Assembly: GCA_023375785.1 (NCBI GenBank)
Contig: SZWC01000576.1
Location: 33,836-81,927 of the forward strand
Reading direction: 5' to 3'
DNA: 48,092 bases
DNA from: Penium margaritaceum
Taxonomy: Eukaryota; Streptophyta; Zygnematophyceae; Desmidiales; Peniaceae
In this document: piece after piece, positions 10,900 to 21,653 of the stretch
Position numbering within the stretch: position 1 is the first letter of the stretch
How the letters are laid out: each line of letters begins with the position of its first letter
The notes under the pieces: generated by a model
Told to the model about the DNA's origin: nothing
The model's database searches: none
Seen by the model: the letters and a program-made list of their open reading frames with translations, nothing else
Position numbers and translations under genes: made by a program

Positions 10900-11547
10900 C
10901 AAAGGCCAACGTCTGACGGGCTAGAGCTCCATGGTGGTACTGCAAGGTGCAGCTAATGCCCTCTGCCAGAGGGCCTTATCTCAGAACGTCGGGACAAGCA
11001 AGGCAATGGACAACCGTTTGCCCTACTAAACGAGGCACAAGGGCCCGGGGGGAGGGGGGGGGGGACAAACATCCATTCATTCCTCCACAATCTGCGGCCT
11101 ATATTGTGCAACTCATGCACTGATGTTCATTGCATATAGTCTAGTGATGTGGATGCCACCTATGCTAACTATGTGGAAGTGCAAGATAGTAACACTATTG
11201 TCATTGGCTGTTAACGTGCATGCGGTATCTTGGAGAGGAGCCAGCATGCCAATTGTGTGTGCCTTATGCGTGGACAGCGTATGTGACGGCACCGCAAAGA
11301 GCCCAAATGCATCTTGTACGAGATGCTCACGAGATCACTCCGAAAGTCGGTCTTTCGGGGTTCAACCCGACCCCCTTCTTTTTTCGTTGGTCGTCAATGT
11401 GGACACAGGCTTGCCCACCATGTTGTACACCATTTGAACCCTAATTAAAAAAAATGGGGGTCAAGTGGAGTCGACGTCCAAGTCGACGATGATCGACTTG
11501 GCGACTCCGCCTTGACCCCCAAAAGTCGGAAGTCGAGGTCTTCATGG
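10900..11547. other. hAT non-coding flank upstream of the transposase, and right end
   Basis: It contains a G-run near 11047-11064, an unremarkable middle part and the right subterminal repeats (11460-11540). No second open frame of the element is convincing. The transposase promoter should lie here, but I cannot point to a clear TATA box. Confidence 0.5.
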
Positions 11548-11555
11548 CATCACAC
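11548..11555 (+). repeat. Target-site duplication of the hAT element, right copy
   Basis: CATCACAC, identical to 7599-7606. Confidence 0.88.
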
Positions 11556-11660
11556 GGCCTTGCTCAGGATGTTACGCTACGTGATGGACACTGCTATGAT
11601 GAGCCTCGTCTTCACCCCGGGCACTGGTCCCTTGCTTGATGGATATTTTGAAAACAAATA
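11556..11660 (+). pseudogene. Copia RNase H, continuation after the hAT element (family A copy 1)
   Basis: The frame reads ALLRMLRYVMDT, then GLLDGY-like PLLDGY. This is the copia RNase H signature that normally follows the segment ending at 7606 (alanine-x-x-x-LRY followed by a GY motif). The C-terminal RNase H residues are missing; a stop occurs at about 11667 and the rest is unrecognisable. Confidence 0.78.
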
Positions 11661-11799
11661 TGCATGAGACAGACATGCATGCAGCTAGGGGAGATACATG
11701 TTTTGCATCTGGGGTACAACAATCTCATGGTGTAGTACAAAACGGTCATGAATGGTATGCAGTGTGGTAGAGGCCGAGTGCATGGCATTGGATGAGGTA

Positions 11800-12292
11800 C
11801 CCTACTGATCTTTAATTTTGATTTTTTCAAAATTACAATTTAAGTGTTCTTTACTTTCGTTCATGGTTTTAGGTCACACAGTTATTTTGGTGGGTCTTTT
11901 ACTTTCGTCGAATGAAAAAACCTGATCCTTAATTTCGACGATGTCACTGTTCGATGCCGCCACGCGCAGTTGCAGCCTCAAGCAGTGCAGGTCTGACGAG
12001 GCGGCTTCCCGTTTCTCGCGGAAATCCGCCTCGTCAGACAGGCGCGACACTCGAGAGCGACCTCTCAGTTCTCGTGTAGGAGCCGGAAGTGAACCGAAAA
12101 CGCCGGAAAAGGGAGGTTGGATTGGCATCTCTAAGCAAGGAGGGAGTTTGCACCCGGTGTACCAGAAAATTTCTTTTTTTTTTCTGTAGAACAAGAATTA
12201 TTTGATTAGTATCTAATTAATTCGGCTAATCATCATTTTCTTTGAGCATGATCGTAAAAAAAAATTAATATCGAAATTAAAGATAAGTAGAG
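11800..12292. mobile_element. MITE-like element, 493 bp, TA target duplication, central hairpin
   Basis: Left end CCCTACTGATCTTTAATTT and right end (reverse complement) CTCTACTTATCTTTAATTT match at 17 of 19 positions. Similarity continues weakly inward. TA flanks both ends (11798-11799 and 12293-12294), as for Tc1/mariner-type elements. There is no coding capacity. A perfect 14-bp inverted repeat (11991-12004 with 12026-12039) sits in the middle. A second copy of the left end is at 42943. The superfamily assignment rests on the TA alone and is tentative. Confidence 0.72.
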
Positions 12293-12474
12293 TAGCATGC
12301 CACATGGCTGCACACACTGCTAGAGGAAGTGGGAATGTTTGTGGGGCCTGTACCATTGCACAATGATATTTCTGATTCACATCACATCTCTAATAATGAC
12401 GGTGTATAGTACCCACGCACAAAGCACATTAATGTCGAGCATCACTTTGTGCGCGAGGCTGTTGAGTCTGGTTG

Positions 12475-12698
12475 GAGGTGAATTTGCCCTCGAGGTTGGA
12501 GGTGTGCCGGCGAGCTTCACTTGCTGGTCGCCGGGTGAAGCTCGACTAGCGAGCTTCAACCATGATAGGGGTAAGCCCTGTAACTCATGCTCTTAGACCC
12601 ATTTTCTTCTTATGGAACCCTAGGGTTGGTCCTAATTCCTCTAAACATGCATCATTCCGTGAACAATGTATTACATCGGACTCCTAACATCTTCCACA
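12475..12698 (+). repeat. 3' LTR relic, family A copy 1
   Basis: Collinear with 3087-3310 and ends in the same CATCTTCCACA. Scattered substitutions and small indels indicate an old insertion. The LTR start and polypurine tract are unclear; AGCTAGGGGAGA at 11684-11695 is a candidate tract, which would place the MITE inside the LTR. Confidence 0.8.
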
Positions 12699-12719
12699 GT
12701 AGAGGAAAAACCACGTGCC

Positions 12720-14060
12720 CTAGCTAACCAAAGTGGTAGATAGTGGAGTGGATGCAGGAGAAAAGCCTATGTGTAAACATTTGCTAATGATGAAGATGAT
12801 GCTGATGATGGAGATGGAGTGATGAGGCTCATAGAGCAGATGAAGAAGTTACACATGATGAAGGAGCAGGTGCAATTCATGGAGGAAGAGGCAGCTCAAG
12901 GAGGCAACACAAGAAGATGTAGCAAAGAGGCACGAGGTACAGAAACAATGGTAGTAGTGCAGATGGAGATTGAGAGTTTTTAGATAAGGGTAGCTGAGGG
13001 TAATGCACATGAAAACACAATACCAATATAGTGAGTGGAATTGGTAAACAAATCAAAGCAAAGATGTTAAAAAAGTAGTCTTGGCTACTTTTGTGGGGTG
13101 TCAACAATCGGAGGATCCAAATGACACCACCAGTAATGATCTTGGACGCAGGGTGCAACAATGGCAGAGATTATTGCGAAGGTAGAAGGAGCGATACAGG
13201 ACGACACAACTATATTAAACCATGGATGAAGGAGATATGATTAGAGGCAATACAAAAAGGAGATCAGAGGTCGAGGACCACCATGTGTGTTAATCTTAGG
13301 CACAAGGAAAACCACTAATCACTAGTTGATTTTGAATCGAAGATGAACCGACGGGATCAGAGTTACTATTGTCGCATGCAGGAAAGGCGATAAGGAGAAC
13401 CAAAAGACTGTTTTGGCGATAAGAAACGATGATGCTGGAGTTGAGACAGTAACTTGGTCAAGCAATACCAAGCCATGTTGGATGAAGCTCTGGTACCACT
13501 TTAGAAGAAGTGGGTGTGTTGCGTATGTGGGTAAAATCAGGCAAAGCACTGGAAAGCAAGGGAATCTGAAACAAGGACGGACACAAAGGGGCCGGAGTTA
13601 GAATAAGGATTCAGATACAAATAAAGAAGGAAAATTGAGAAATATGAGATAGAACACTAGAGTGAGAGGTGGAAGATGATGTACCAAGAGAATACACCAG
13701 ATAGGTAAGGATACCTTGCACATCTTAGCAACAAAGTAAAGTGAAAATGCGAAGGTGTAAGCCATATAGTGCCATCAGCACTATATGGCCCTAGAAGATC
13801 CAACAAGGCCAAAGTGCACCTAGGAGCCCGGTCAGCCAATGATTCAAGAATTTTCAAGGAGCAAGGGAATTTCAGATTGGCATCCTAATGTGGTCTTACC
13901 GGAAAGGGCGCTTCGGGCAGCCATCACAAGTGCTAGTGGTGCCATCAGCATAAGATTGTTGTGGTTCATGGAAACATCCATATCTTTGTTGTTCCTCCAG
14001 GTCATGATGTTATTCTTGGTGCGTTGGAGATTTGAGAAGATGAGAGATGTATTCATGATA
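12720..14060 (+). pseudogene. Highly decayed element, possibly Ty3/gypsy gag and protease
   Basis: Traces only. An Asp/Glu-rich stretch and a helical segment (LIEQMKKLHMMKEQVQFMEE) lie near 12790-12900. A frame at about 13505-13570 reads VCCVCG, then AKHWKARE, like a worn zinc knuckle. A frame at about 13950-14035 reads HIFVVPPGHDVILGALEI, which resembles the C-terminal strand of a gypsy retropepsin (the DVILG motif). Stops occur throughout. It could also be unrelated DNA; the protease match is the best evidence. Confidence 0.35.
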
Positions 14061-14627
14061 TAATAACACTCGCCCCTGGCCTACAGAGAGCAACAAATGG
14101 CTCGACGACCTCGGGTCGCTAAGGATGTGTCATCATGTGTATATAGTATTGTCTTTTTACATTTGAATAACAAGTATATTTTACTCCCACCCTACTACAC
14201 ATATTCCATACTCCCCTAAGATGATCCTATCCTTCCATATGTACTAGAAGATGTGCACTGGCTTCCCTTCAGTAGCCGTTGCCACTGGTACCCATGTACA
14301 CCATCCGGTTGAGGCTAGCACACCGTGTCCAGTTTACAATTGGTGTAAGTGCCACCCTTGGCTCATGGACATAATCTTCGACATGGCTACCTCTCCTGGT
14401 GAGTGTAGACCAGCATGCCTCCTATCTTTTACGAAATTGTGCTAAAGGCAAACCACACATTCTAGTGACAAGGTGATAATCGGAGGACCCCTTAAGGAAG
14501 AAGCTAGACCAGACACAAAGATGACTTCACCTTCTTGGTAGTCACTGTGTTTGCGGTCAAAGGCCAAGTAGCAGTAACCATAGAATAGCAGAATTTACTC
14601 ACAAAAATGTAAGCCAAGATAGATCTT
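14061..14627. other. No gene recognised
   Basis: No coding match or repeat end could be identified on either strand. Confidence 0.55.
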
Positions 14628-15370
14628 TTGGATACGCGAAATGCATACCTCAACAAGGAGCTTCCGAAGCAAATGGTGACAACAATAGTGGCAGTTGCCA
14701 CCATACCTAGAGTTGCGGTGGGCGTCTCCAGCCCATCCAAACCAGAGCCGTTTGACCCATCGAAGAAGGAAAAGCAAGCTCCAAATGCTTGGATTCTTGG
14801 GCTAGATTTTTACTTCACCGCCATCAGCGTGGATGCCTCAAAGTTTGAGGTGCGCCATGATTACCCCGTGACCCTGTCGAGAGGGACATCCTTGGATTGG
14901 TTGGCCAGTGTGACGCGGTCCAATCCACACAACACTGGAGCAGCAATGGTCGTAGACATTATGACAAAGACTAAAATCTCAACCCGATCAGGTTCAACCT
15001 GCAACAGTGGCGACCCTATCCTAAGGTGGCCGACTTAGTGGATGGTGTTTACATCGTCCTTCATCAAGCAATTTGACATGGGTAACGTGAGGAATAATGT
15101 GCCAGCCAAACTGCCTCGGCTTTGCTAAGTCGGCGGTGCCACTGGCTTCACCCATAGGTTTCATGAGATCATTGCTAACAATGGCTCTGACTCTCATGAA
15201 ATGTGCTTCCACTACACCAACGACCTTTGGGATGACGTCTGGGCTGTGGTCATGATGCCAAAGATGATTGTAGTAGCAGAATGGTACAACTTGTGTGTGC
15301 ATAAGTCTCATGCCAACAACCAAAATTCTTTTATTCGTGACCACAACATTAAGGCCAAGAGTGAAAGCAC
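14628..15370 (+). pseudogene. Ty3/gypsy-type gag, broken
   Basis: The reading frame passes through PFDPSKKEKQAPNAWILGLD, then YFTAISVDASKFEVRH and GTSLDWLASV. After a shift it continues FIKQFDMGNVRNNVPAKL, a TGFTHRFHEII segment and MMPKMIVVAEWYNLCVH. The spacing (a short Phe-Asp lead, W..L..Y, a gly-x-a-x-x-W motif, then a Phe-rich helix ending in an Ala-rich one) follows the retrotransposon gag family of gypsy elements. No pol remains next to it. Frameshifts near 15038 and 15130 break it. Confidence 0.6.
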
Positions 15371-15479
15371 ACCGAGTGCTTCAATCGTGCCAACCATCTC
15401 CATTTGGGATGTAGGAGCATGTGTTACTACCCTTCGTGAGGATAGAGAAAGGTAGGGAGTCAGTCAAGAGCCATCACGA

Positions 15480-15770
15480 GGAAAGTTAAGGGTGGCAAGA
15501 AGGGTGATCCATAAGCTACGATCCTCATCGCGGCCACCATGATGCAGCTAGGCCTCAGAAAGTGGGAGATTTTCCCTCTGTTATTGGGCGGCAAAGATGT
15601 TTTTGCCTGGAAGGACCTCTTTTTGTCGTGGATGGAGGAGTACGGGTTGGAAGGATATTACCCCCGCCAACCGCTGGACACCGCGAGTGACCATGTGTTG
15701 TTAGGTGCATTCAATACCTTGGTTCATGCTCTCCCGGACAACCAGGTGCACACACTGTGTCACTTCTGAT
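15480..15770 (+). pseudogene. Family A copia gag fragment
   Basis: The frame from the ATG at 15539 contains KDVFAWKDLFLSWMEEYGLE and LPDNQVHTLCHF. It aligns with the family A gags at 3.9 kb (LAWKELFISW, LPDEQAHAMRHF) and 37.8-38.3 kb. The 40 bases before the ATG also match the DNA before the 3.9-kb gag. It stops at 15767-15769 and nothing else of that element remains nearby. Confidence 0.68.
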
Positions 15771-16082
15771 TTGGATGGCTTGCTCTCAATTTTTCCATGT
15801 TGTTTCATTGAAAAATAAACTCCTTCCATCCATGGCATGGTGAAGTGCTTTGTGTTTGAATACGCCATAAATTTCCTTCCTCTCATCTCTCACTGTCCTT
15901 CTTCAAGTAAATATACTTTGGCCCATTGCTAGAACACATTCAAATGCTATTGTGGCATGTTTGGATCACCAGGTAACTAAAGCACCACAAAATAGGTCTC
16001 TCAAGGCACTGGAACATGTCACCAAGTACCCGGGTCTCAACCTTAAATAAAATACAGGGACTACATAAAAACACACATAAGT
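15771..16082. other. No gene recognised
   Basis: Short AT-rich spacer between the gag fragment and the family B LTR. Nothing recognisable was seen. Confidence 0.55.
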
Positions 16083-16638
16083 AGTACCGTTCCCATATCT
16101 GTGTAGAGCTGACTGTGATTACTTGGTCATGTACATGCTTGTGCAGACCCCACCGCGTGTTTGTCTATCCTTCCACAGCTTTTAGGACACATATGGCAGC
16201 ATGCAAGATCCTTTCTAGGGCCCTTTCCTCCTTCCTATAGATTTTAGGATTTTCTTGGTGGACTGGTCCTAGGTCCATTTTGCATGTTTTTCAAATTTTT
16301 TTCCACCAACTGAGGCCGGACTATGGTGTTGTGCATACTTTTCAAGTCGAGTTAAGTATTCTTCATTGTACAACCAGACAGTTTTTCATGTTGATATGTG
16401 TGCAATGAGATACGGTGAAAATAGTGAGTTTAGTCGGATTTAGTGCAAGCTGACCTGCTGCAACGCGCAACCTGATTGGCGTCCGAGGCAAATACTTATG
16501 TTGTATATCCATCCGCTGCCGTTCCCCTCTACATATTTCTGTTCTTGTGCCTACCATGCTTGACAACACGAGTGTTCACCGGGAAAGTGCTGTCACACAA
16601 GCAACATCAGTGCCAAGAAGCTTCTACATGCTTTCTCA
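16083..16638 (+). repeat. LTR, family B copy 1
   Basis: Collinear with 44001-44630. Shared blocks include ACTGTGA..ACT.GG.C.TGT near the start and CTTGTGCAGACCCC against CTCGTGCAGATCCC. GGTGGACTGG then matches GGCGGACTGG with a following T-rich tract, and TA.TTATG is a candidate TATA-like site. The terminal AGAAGCTTC......TTTCTCA is common to both. It ends in CA at 16638, next to the primer-site relic. Confidence 0.75.
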
Positions 16639-17500
16639 ACCCATCAGAATAGTGAGGCATCTCTCGCTGAGCTGCACATGCAGACAGAACCACGACAATA
16701 GCAATAGTGAGAGTCACTACAGCAGCTACGATCCTAAAACATCCTGCAATGTAGACCTTAGTGAAAGCAACCGCAAAAGCAACAATAGTAGCCCTAGCAG
16801 TCACAGCAGTGGCATTAACTACAGCAGTAGGAGCATGTGCAACAGCTGCACCAAAAACAACAGGGTTACTTTGGGTTGGGCTGGGCTCCCTGCTCTTGGG
16901 AAGCTTTTTATTTTGTCTCCTGGGGAGTTTTGGAGGGGATCAGCCGCATAGAAGCCCATCATCCTATCTCCTGAATCCACTACGAGAAGGGAAATGATGG
17001 CATAGGGAAATGATGGTCACTTGTGCGTAGGGGAAAAAATATTGTAAATCCATTCTCGGGTAATAGCTTGAGCATCACACTTGCCGCCCATTGGCAACAA
17101 GGTGAAGGAATTGGTGGAGTTGGCCGGCCCCACATGAATAAAGGTGACGAGTCCATACGCATGAGTGATCACCAAGCTTTAGGCATAAAAGACAAAGATT
17201 TAGTGGTAGCAGTGGCAACAGAGCGCCATATTGGAGGTGCGAGCGTGTGCCAATATCCGACACAATCAGTCGGGGTTGTTGTACCAGCAGTAGATTGGCA
17301 ATCTACCTTGCACGTCATAGGCACATTGTAGCATGTCCTCAAGAAGCACGTCACACATGGAAGAGCGGTGGTGTTGGCCAACAACCCTGATGAGATACTA
17401 TTGGATCCACATGATTATGAGACATGAGTCTTCAAGGAGCAGTGAAGTGAGCTCCACCTTCGCACACCTCCCAGTTCCACAGTCTATAACGCCACTCAGT
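16639..17500 (+). other. Primer-site relic and leader, family B copy 1
   Basis: ACCCATCAGAAT at 16639 aligns with the exact primer site of copy 2 (44631). The following bases are also homologous (GTGAG.CA..TCTC.C.GAGCTGC and AGTGAGAGTCAC). The leader holds scattered AGCAG and CAGCAG words at 16690-16850, a worn version of the CAG-rich leader of copy 2. Confidence 0.6.
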
Positions 17501-18640
17501 AGTAGGTGAAAACATCAGAGTTTGAAGGTTTCTCCTTCCGTCACCCACCTGCTCCGGCCCCTGGGGTCACTCTCATCATGGAGCAGAGACCAAAGGACTT
17601 CACGACACATCCTCAATGCTTCACGAACGAGGCCGGTTTTGACTCCAAGGAGGTGTTATTTCAGGTGTGGCCCGACGCAGAGGAGTTTTGGCCCTGCTAC
17701 CTGAGCCAATAACAGACCGCCGACCAGGTCTAGGCAGCACAGTGGGAAATGTGTGGCCTGCCGTATGTAATTCGTTAGGAGCTTGTGTTGGAATTACGAC
17801 CCTTCTTAGGAACACGTGGGACAGGGAGTAGGGCGAAATCCCCATGAGGCTAGGACTTGGTGCTAAAATTCTTTGTTACAGAGACCTGTGCGACGATGTC
17901 ATGTCACCTTGCCAAGTTCAAACTCTCTGTGAGGGAGTGTTTAAACTGGCATATGACTACAGGCGGTGTGCCATGCGCCAACAAACATGCCCGGGGACAT
18001 TGGGCCCCTCGTAGTAATAGGCTCTCGACACCATCACGCTGGAGGCCCACCTCAAATGCTGTCGGGCGTTGACCGCATATCTGTCAAGGATCTGTCTACT
18101 TGCCTCAAGCCTCTCCCTTAGGCATGATGCTACTTCCTAGAAAAGAAAATGACCAAAGAGGCAGCCTGGGCACACAAGTCAAGTCCGCTTCTTGTGATGA
18201 CCCATATGACTCTCGTAACTACCTCCTCATCCAACTCTCCCTCTCCCTCTCTCCCAGTGATTCAGCCACAGTGGATTATAGCAGCCACTTAGGAGAAGAA
18301 GGGAAACAAGGGACGTGCTAAGGGATAGAAGCATGGGGTGCTGGCGGACAGTGGAAGTGGATGGTTTGTCCACTGCTACAACTGTGGTGGCATCCACCGG
18401 TAGACAGATTGTGGGCTATCCCTAGACGACATGCGGCTCACGTTCAGTGGACAACTTCCAACACCACGCAGTAGAGCCATGTCATAACTATAGTAGCAGA
18501 TAAGGCACCGGCCTCCCCTGCCTCAACCTCGAGTAGTAGTGTCCAAGATGATAGGGATTACACCATCGTGGAGCTCTTTCACCTGTTGGTGATCCGCCTT
18601 TAGGGAGGAATGAGTGTGTTGACAGATCCAAGTGGTTCAC
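17500..18640 (+). pseudogene. Copia gag, broken (family B copy 1)
   Basis: It follows the copy 2 gag piece by piece: QRPKDFTTHP..F..EAGFD against RQPKDFEAPP..ISEDGFD, ELRPFLGTRGTGS against DFRPFLGEAGTGT, and the zinc knuckle at 18374-18412. The knuckle reads CYNCGGIHR*TDC, with the same shortened CX2CX3HX4C spacing as copy 2. The part after it (MSVLTDPSGSQS, DDACGGARSMHDVDGP) aligns with the end of the window. It also retains the stretch that is lost at the N at 46195 in copy 2. Many stops are present. Confidence 0.72.
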
Positions 18641-18859
18641 AATCATTGTGTCTAGTTGTAACTGTTTCCCTCGATGATGCCTGTGGGGGGGCTCGGTCTA
18701 TGCATGATGTGGATGGGCCTACACCTACTGTAGCTTTCCGGCTTGATGATTCACATGACCGTGCCCTTCATTGTTGTTTGGGGCCCTTTGCCGAGTTTCT
18801 GACAGTAGCCAAGTGTCATGTGATGCACTGTTTGGCAACCAAAACAAGTCGTGAGAAGA

Positions 18860-19115
18860 GTGCCACCTGGATCACTGACTAGATTTCTCATCACTGTCAT
18901 TGCACTACTTTCGTCTTCTTTGGTCCTGTTGGATCCGTTCAGTCTCTCAACATAGTCTATTGGCAGACGCTGCCTGTTCTCGGAGTTGGGGCTGTTTGCT
19001 TTGATGCTACGACGAGCCTTTTGTAGGTTTCTGATGTGTGTTTTTTCCTGCTCATGAGTTCAAACTATTCTCCATCCATGCCTGCCTTAGGATGGGTCCC
19101 GTGTTCTGTTCTCTA
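18860..19115 (+). pseudogene. Copia protease, broken (family B copy 1)
   Basis: WITD*ISHHCH corresponds to the copia active-site region W-x-x-D-S-G-A-S-x-H, with the Asp retained and Ser-Gly lost. Next come TLPVLGVGAVCFDATT and, in a shifted frame, VFFPAHEFKLFSIHACLRMG. The latter is the V-L-x-x-P-x-L-x-x-N-L-x-S equivalent. This is what identifies family B as Ty1/copia. Confidence 0.6.
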
Positions 19116-20690
19116 TTGAATCCGCCAATGTGTATGTCCATGAATCCTGCACTCTTTTGCTTTGTGTGTCAGTTGTGGTTAATCTGTATTGTGGCGTACA
19201 ATGCACACCCTTAGTCCCCAATGCCATGTCCTCTCTTCTTGCAGGTGTTTTTGTCATTGGTATGCTCTCCCCTGAGCACCAGTGCTTGTTGTATTGCCTC
19301 CTATTTCATGTGAGAACAAACTTGTTTCCTTTTAACTGCAGATTTTTACCAAAGAGCCACGAGCCTTTTCCATGGTGATCTTAGTGTGGGGTTCCTCCTA
19401 CACTCCCCTCCACTCGTGGTTCCCCTAGCTTGCAGATTCAAGAGTAGCTACATGGATATCAAGTGCAGATTCACCATACTATGTTTGAGAAAACTTGGTA
19501 TAGACAAAAATCATGTACAAGGATTCGGTGATCTCTTTTTGAATGGAGCAGTCCATGAATCTAAATTTTACAAAAATCAAAGAGCTTCAGTTGAGAAGAA
19601 TCTTCTTTGTGGGAAGGTGAAGGGAAAAAATCAGTGTATGAGTGGAAAGTTCAAGGGCACACTTTAAGTGGACGCTTGGTGTGCATGATTCAACTCGCAC
19701 ATGGGTAAAATCCATGAACCAACCCTGTCCACCTGGCACTCTCCCAGTCATCACAATCAATGTTATTGGCCCCATCAGGCTTGTGTCAGTGGATGTGCGG
19801 TGAATGACTTAAATATGAAAGTATTTTTTCCTCTCCATTAGTGGTATTGTGATGAGGGGGTATTCGCCTCACACGTCTGCAAGTCCTTCAAGTCCATTGG
19901 TTCCCTAATTTGAAATGTGTTTCCTACATGGGTGCTCGTACTCGGCCCAAATAACTAGCTGGATAGCGAAGTACCCCTTGTACCAAACTTTTATAAAACA
20001 AATCCCAAAAATTTGGCATAGATTTACATCTTTCACTTTCCCAAACTCAATGTTGGCTTTGCAATACCTTTCCAGGTGCATCATTTGTAGCAAGGGCCAG
20101 CGCTAGGAAAAAGCTCACCTAGATACCTCACAAGAGAGAAAATTCCTTGCAAAGCCAGATAGTTAATGGGAAATACTTGCATACTAAACCGTATTTCCGT
20201 TTTTCTAGTTCAACTCATGCAAGTTTTCATGGACAAAGATGAAAAATGTACAAAGAAATAGATGGGTGAAGAGGGAGGTGGAGAGAAGAAAGAGGCGGTA
20301 GGATAAGCATACCCAACCGCCATAAGGGCAAATGGAGCACAAGGGTGGAGGGTGGGGAATAATCTTTCCTAAACATCGAACAAATTCATGCTTAAGATAT
20401 GGACTATAGGTTCAACACGATGAAGTACCTGCTACAGTGGATGGATTATCTTGGCTTGTGATGGAAAGATAATTTCCTGCACAGACAAGGAAAAATGCAC
20501 TAAAATAAAGAGGTGTACATGAGAAGAAAATACAGTTTCATGGTATCATGGTGTACGTGGGGAGGCAAGAAATGGTTTTTCAAACAAGGTGGGAGAGGAC
20601 AAAGACAATGACGAGACAGAGGATGTGGACAACAAAGAGCAAGAGAGCAAGAGAGAGGGGAAGGGGGGGAGAGAGGGAGGAGGGGGGGAG
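19116..20690. other. No gene recognised
   Basis: Mixed composition. A 93-codon plus-strand frame at 19386-19667 has no recognisable domain. The rest of family B copy 1 pol may once have been here, but I cannot see it. Confidence 0.5.
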
Positions 20691-20705
20691 ATAGAGAGAG
20701 AGAGA

Positions 20706-20773
<68 letters not shown>
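20691..20773. repeat. (GA)n/(GT)n microsatellite
   Basis: GA dinucleotides, then a run of GT, then GA again up to 20773, immediately before the tetranucleotide array. Confidence 0.95.
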
Positions 20774-20775
<2 letters not shown>

Positions 20776-21020
20776 AAGTGAGCGAGTGGTTAAGCGAGTG
20801 AGTGAGTGAGCGAGTGAGTGATTGAAATAGTGAGTGAGTGAGAAAGTGAGTGAGCGAGCGAGTGAGTGAGTGAGTGAGTGAGTGAGTGAGTGAGTGAGTG
20901 AGTGAGTGAGTGAGTGAGTGAGTGAGTGAGTGAGTGAGCGAGCGAGCGAGTGAGTGAGCGAGTGAGTGAATGAGTGAGTGAGTGAGTGAGTGGGTGGGTG
21001 AGTGGATGAGTGAGTAAGTG
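20774..21020. repeat. (GTGA)n array, i.e. (CTCA)n on the minus strand
   Basis: About 245 bp of GTGA units with occasional GCGA variants, purest at 20861-20935. On the minus strand it lies directly downstream of the non-LTR fragment at 21021-21653. Confidence 0.95.
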
Positions 21021-21653
21021 TAATCTCAGGAAATAAATGTGACATGGTATATACGGGGCAAGACAAGGTACAACAGACCACGAGAATGGTTCTCGGCTAA
21101 AAGCACGGATCATTGTAAATATGAGAAAGGGATACATCAATATGGGGACCCTGGAAGTATCATGAATGCCTACTAACACCTAACAACCTTCGTGCAAGCC
21201 CTATATAACTCTAATTTACTCTCAGTCCACAAAGCACTTGTCCGTCTCCGCTGGACCCTTATCCCTCCACCCCAACACTCGCTGGACCCAAGTGACATCC
21301 TCCTCTGAGGCAGTATCTTCTGTCCACTTCGTAGCTCTTCGTCGGATCTGGTGCACCTATTCTCGCTGTAATACCACGACCATATGCTGGTTTGGAAGTG
21401 CTCAAAGTGGCCTGGCCACCCCCTCTGAACCACGTTGCTGAGACAGCCGATGTTGTGATGCCTCCGTCTCCGTACAAAATGCTCCTCTTAACCCATGAAA
21501 GAATGCCCCAAATGTCTCCATGGCCGGGAACTCAAACTCCAAGCGGTCCCTCTCTACCTCTTGCTGCCACTGTCCATCATTACTCTCCTCCACTCATACC
21601 ACAACCTCAAATGCCATCCCAAGATGTTGCACCGACAACTTTCCCGATGACAG
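21021..21653 (-). pseudogene. Non-LTR retrotransposon 3' fragment, copy A, 5'-truncated
   Basis: It aligns over its whole length with 22771-23395 (roughly 70-75 percent by eye). On the minus strand both copies encode the same worn frame: ERDRLEFEF.AMETF.AF, TETEAS, then NQHMVVVLQRE and RATKWTEDTASEED. This pattern (F-x-x-x-METF-G/A-x-F, later a leucine-rich helix and LQR) resembles the C-terminal endonuclease-like end of some non-LTR reverse transcriptase proteins. Copy A begins abruptly at 21653, inside a GTGA-type array, and ends in another array. Confidence 0.5.

Larger units (their letters stand above)
7607..11547 (-). mobile_element. hAT DNA transposon, 3,941 bp, nested in copia RNase H
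   Basis: It is bounded by the exact 8-bp duplication CATCACAC and by imperfect terminal inverted repeats: left CCATGATGACTT, right (reverse complement) CCATGAAGACCT, 10 of 12 identical. It carries a broken hAT transposase on the minus strand. The copia RNase H frame is collinear on either side once one duplication copy is discounted, which fixes both ends to the base. The element cannot move itself because its transposase lacks the catalytic core. Confidence 0.88.
3087..12698 (+). mobile_element. Ty1/copia LTR retrotransposon, family A copy 1, with two nested insertions
   Basis: This is an old, nearly full-length copia. In order it has the 5' LTR relic (ends 3310), primer site, leader, gag, protease, integrase, RT, RNase H and the 3' LTR relic (ends 12698), which is the canonical Ty1/copia order with integrase before RT. 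A hAT element (7607-11547) splits RNase H, and a MITE-like element (11800-12292) lies before the 3' LTR. Subtracting both and one copy of each target duplication leaves about 5.17 kb, a normal copia size. All genes carry stops and frameshifts, so the element is dead. The outer 5' edge of each LTR is not resolved. Confidence 0.85.
16083..19115 (+). mobile_element. Ty1/copia LTR retrotransposon, family B copy 1, 3'-truncated
   Basis: The order LTR, primer-site relic, leader, gag with zinc knuckle, protease runs in parallel with the family B element at 44.0-48.1 kb. It is much more decayed than that copy. Past the protease (about 19110) no integrase, RT or 3' LTR can be found, so the element is truncated or eroded. 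The protease signature places the family in copia. Confidence 0.75.

Noticed and set aside
11365..11390. GGGGTTCAACCCGACCCC resembling a tRNA B box
   Set aside because: No matching A box or tRNA fold; it lies in the hAT non-coding flank.
20500..21179. Long minus-strand frames of Thr-His-Ser-Leu repeats
   Set aside because: They are translations of the (CTCA)n array in several frames and have no gene-like ends.
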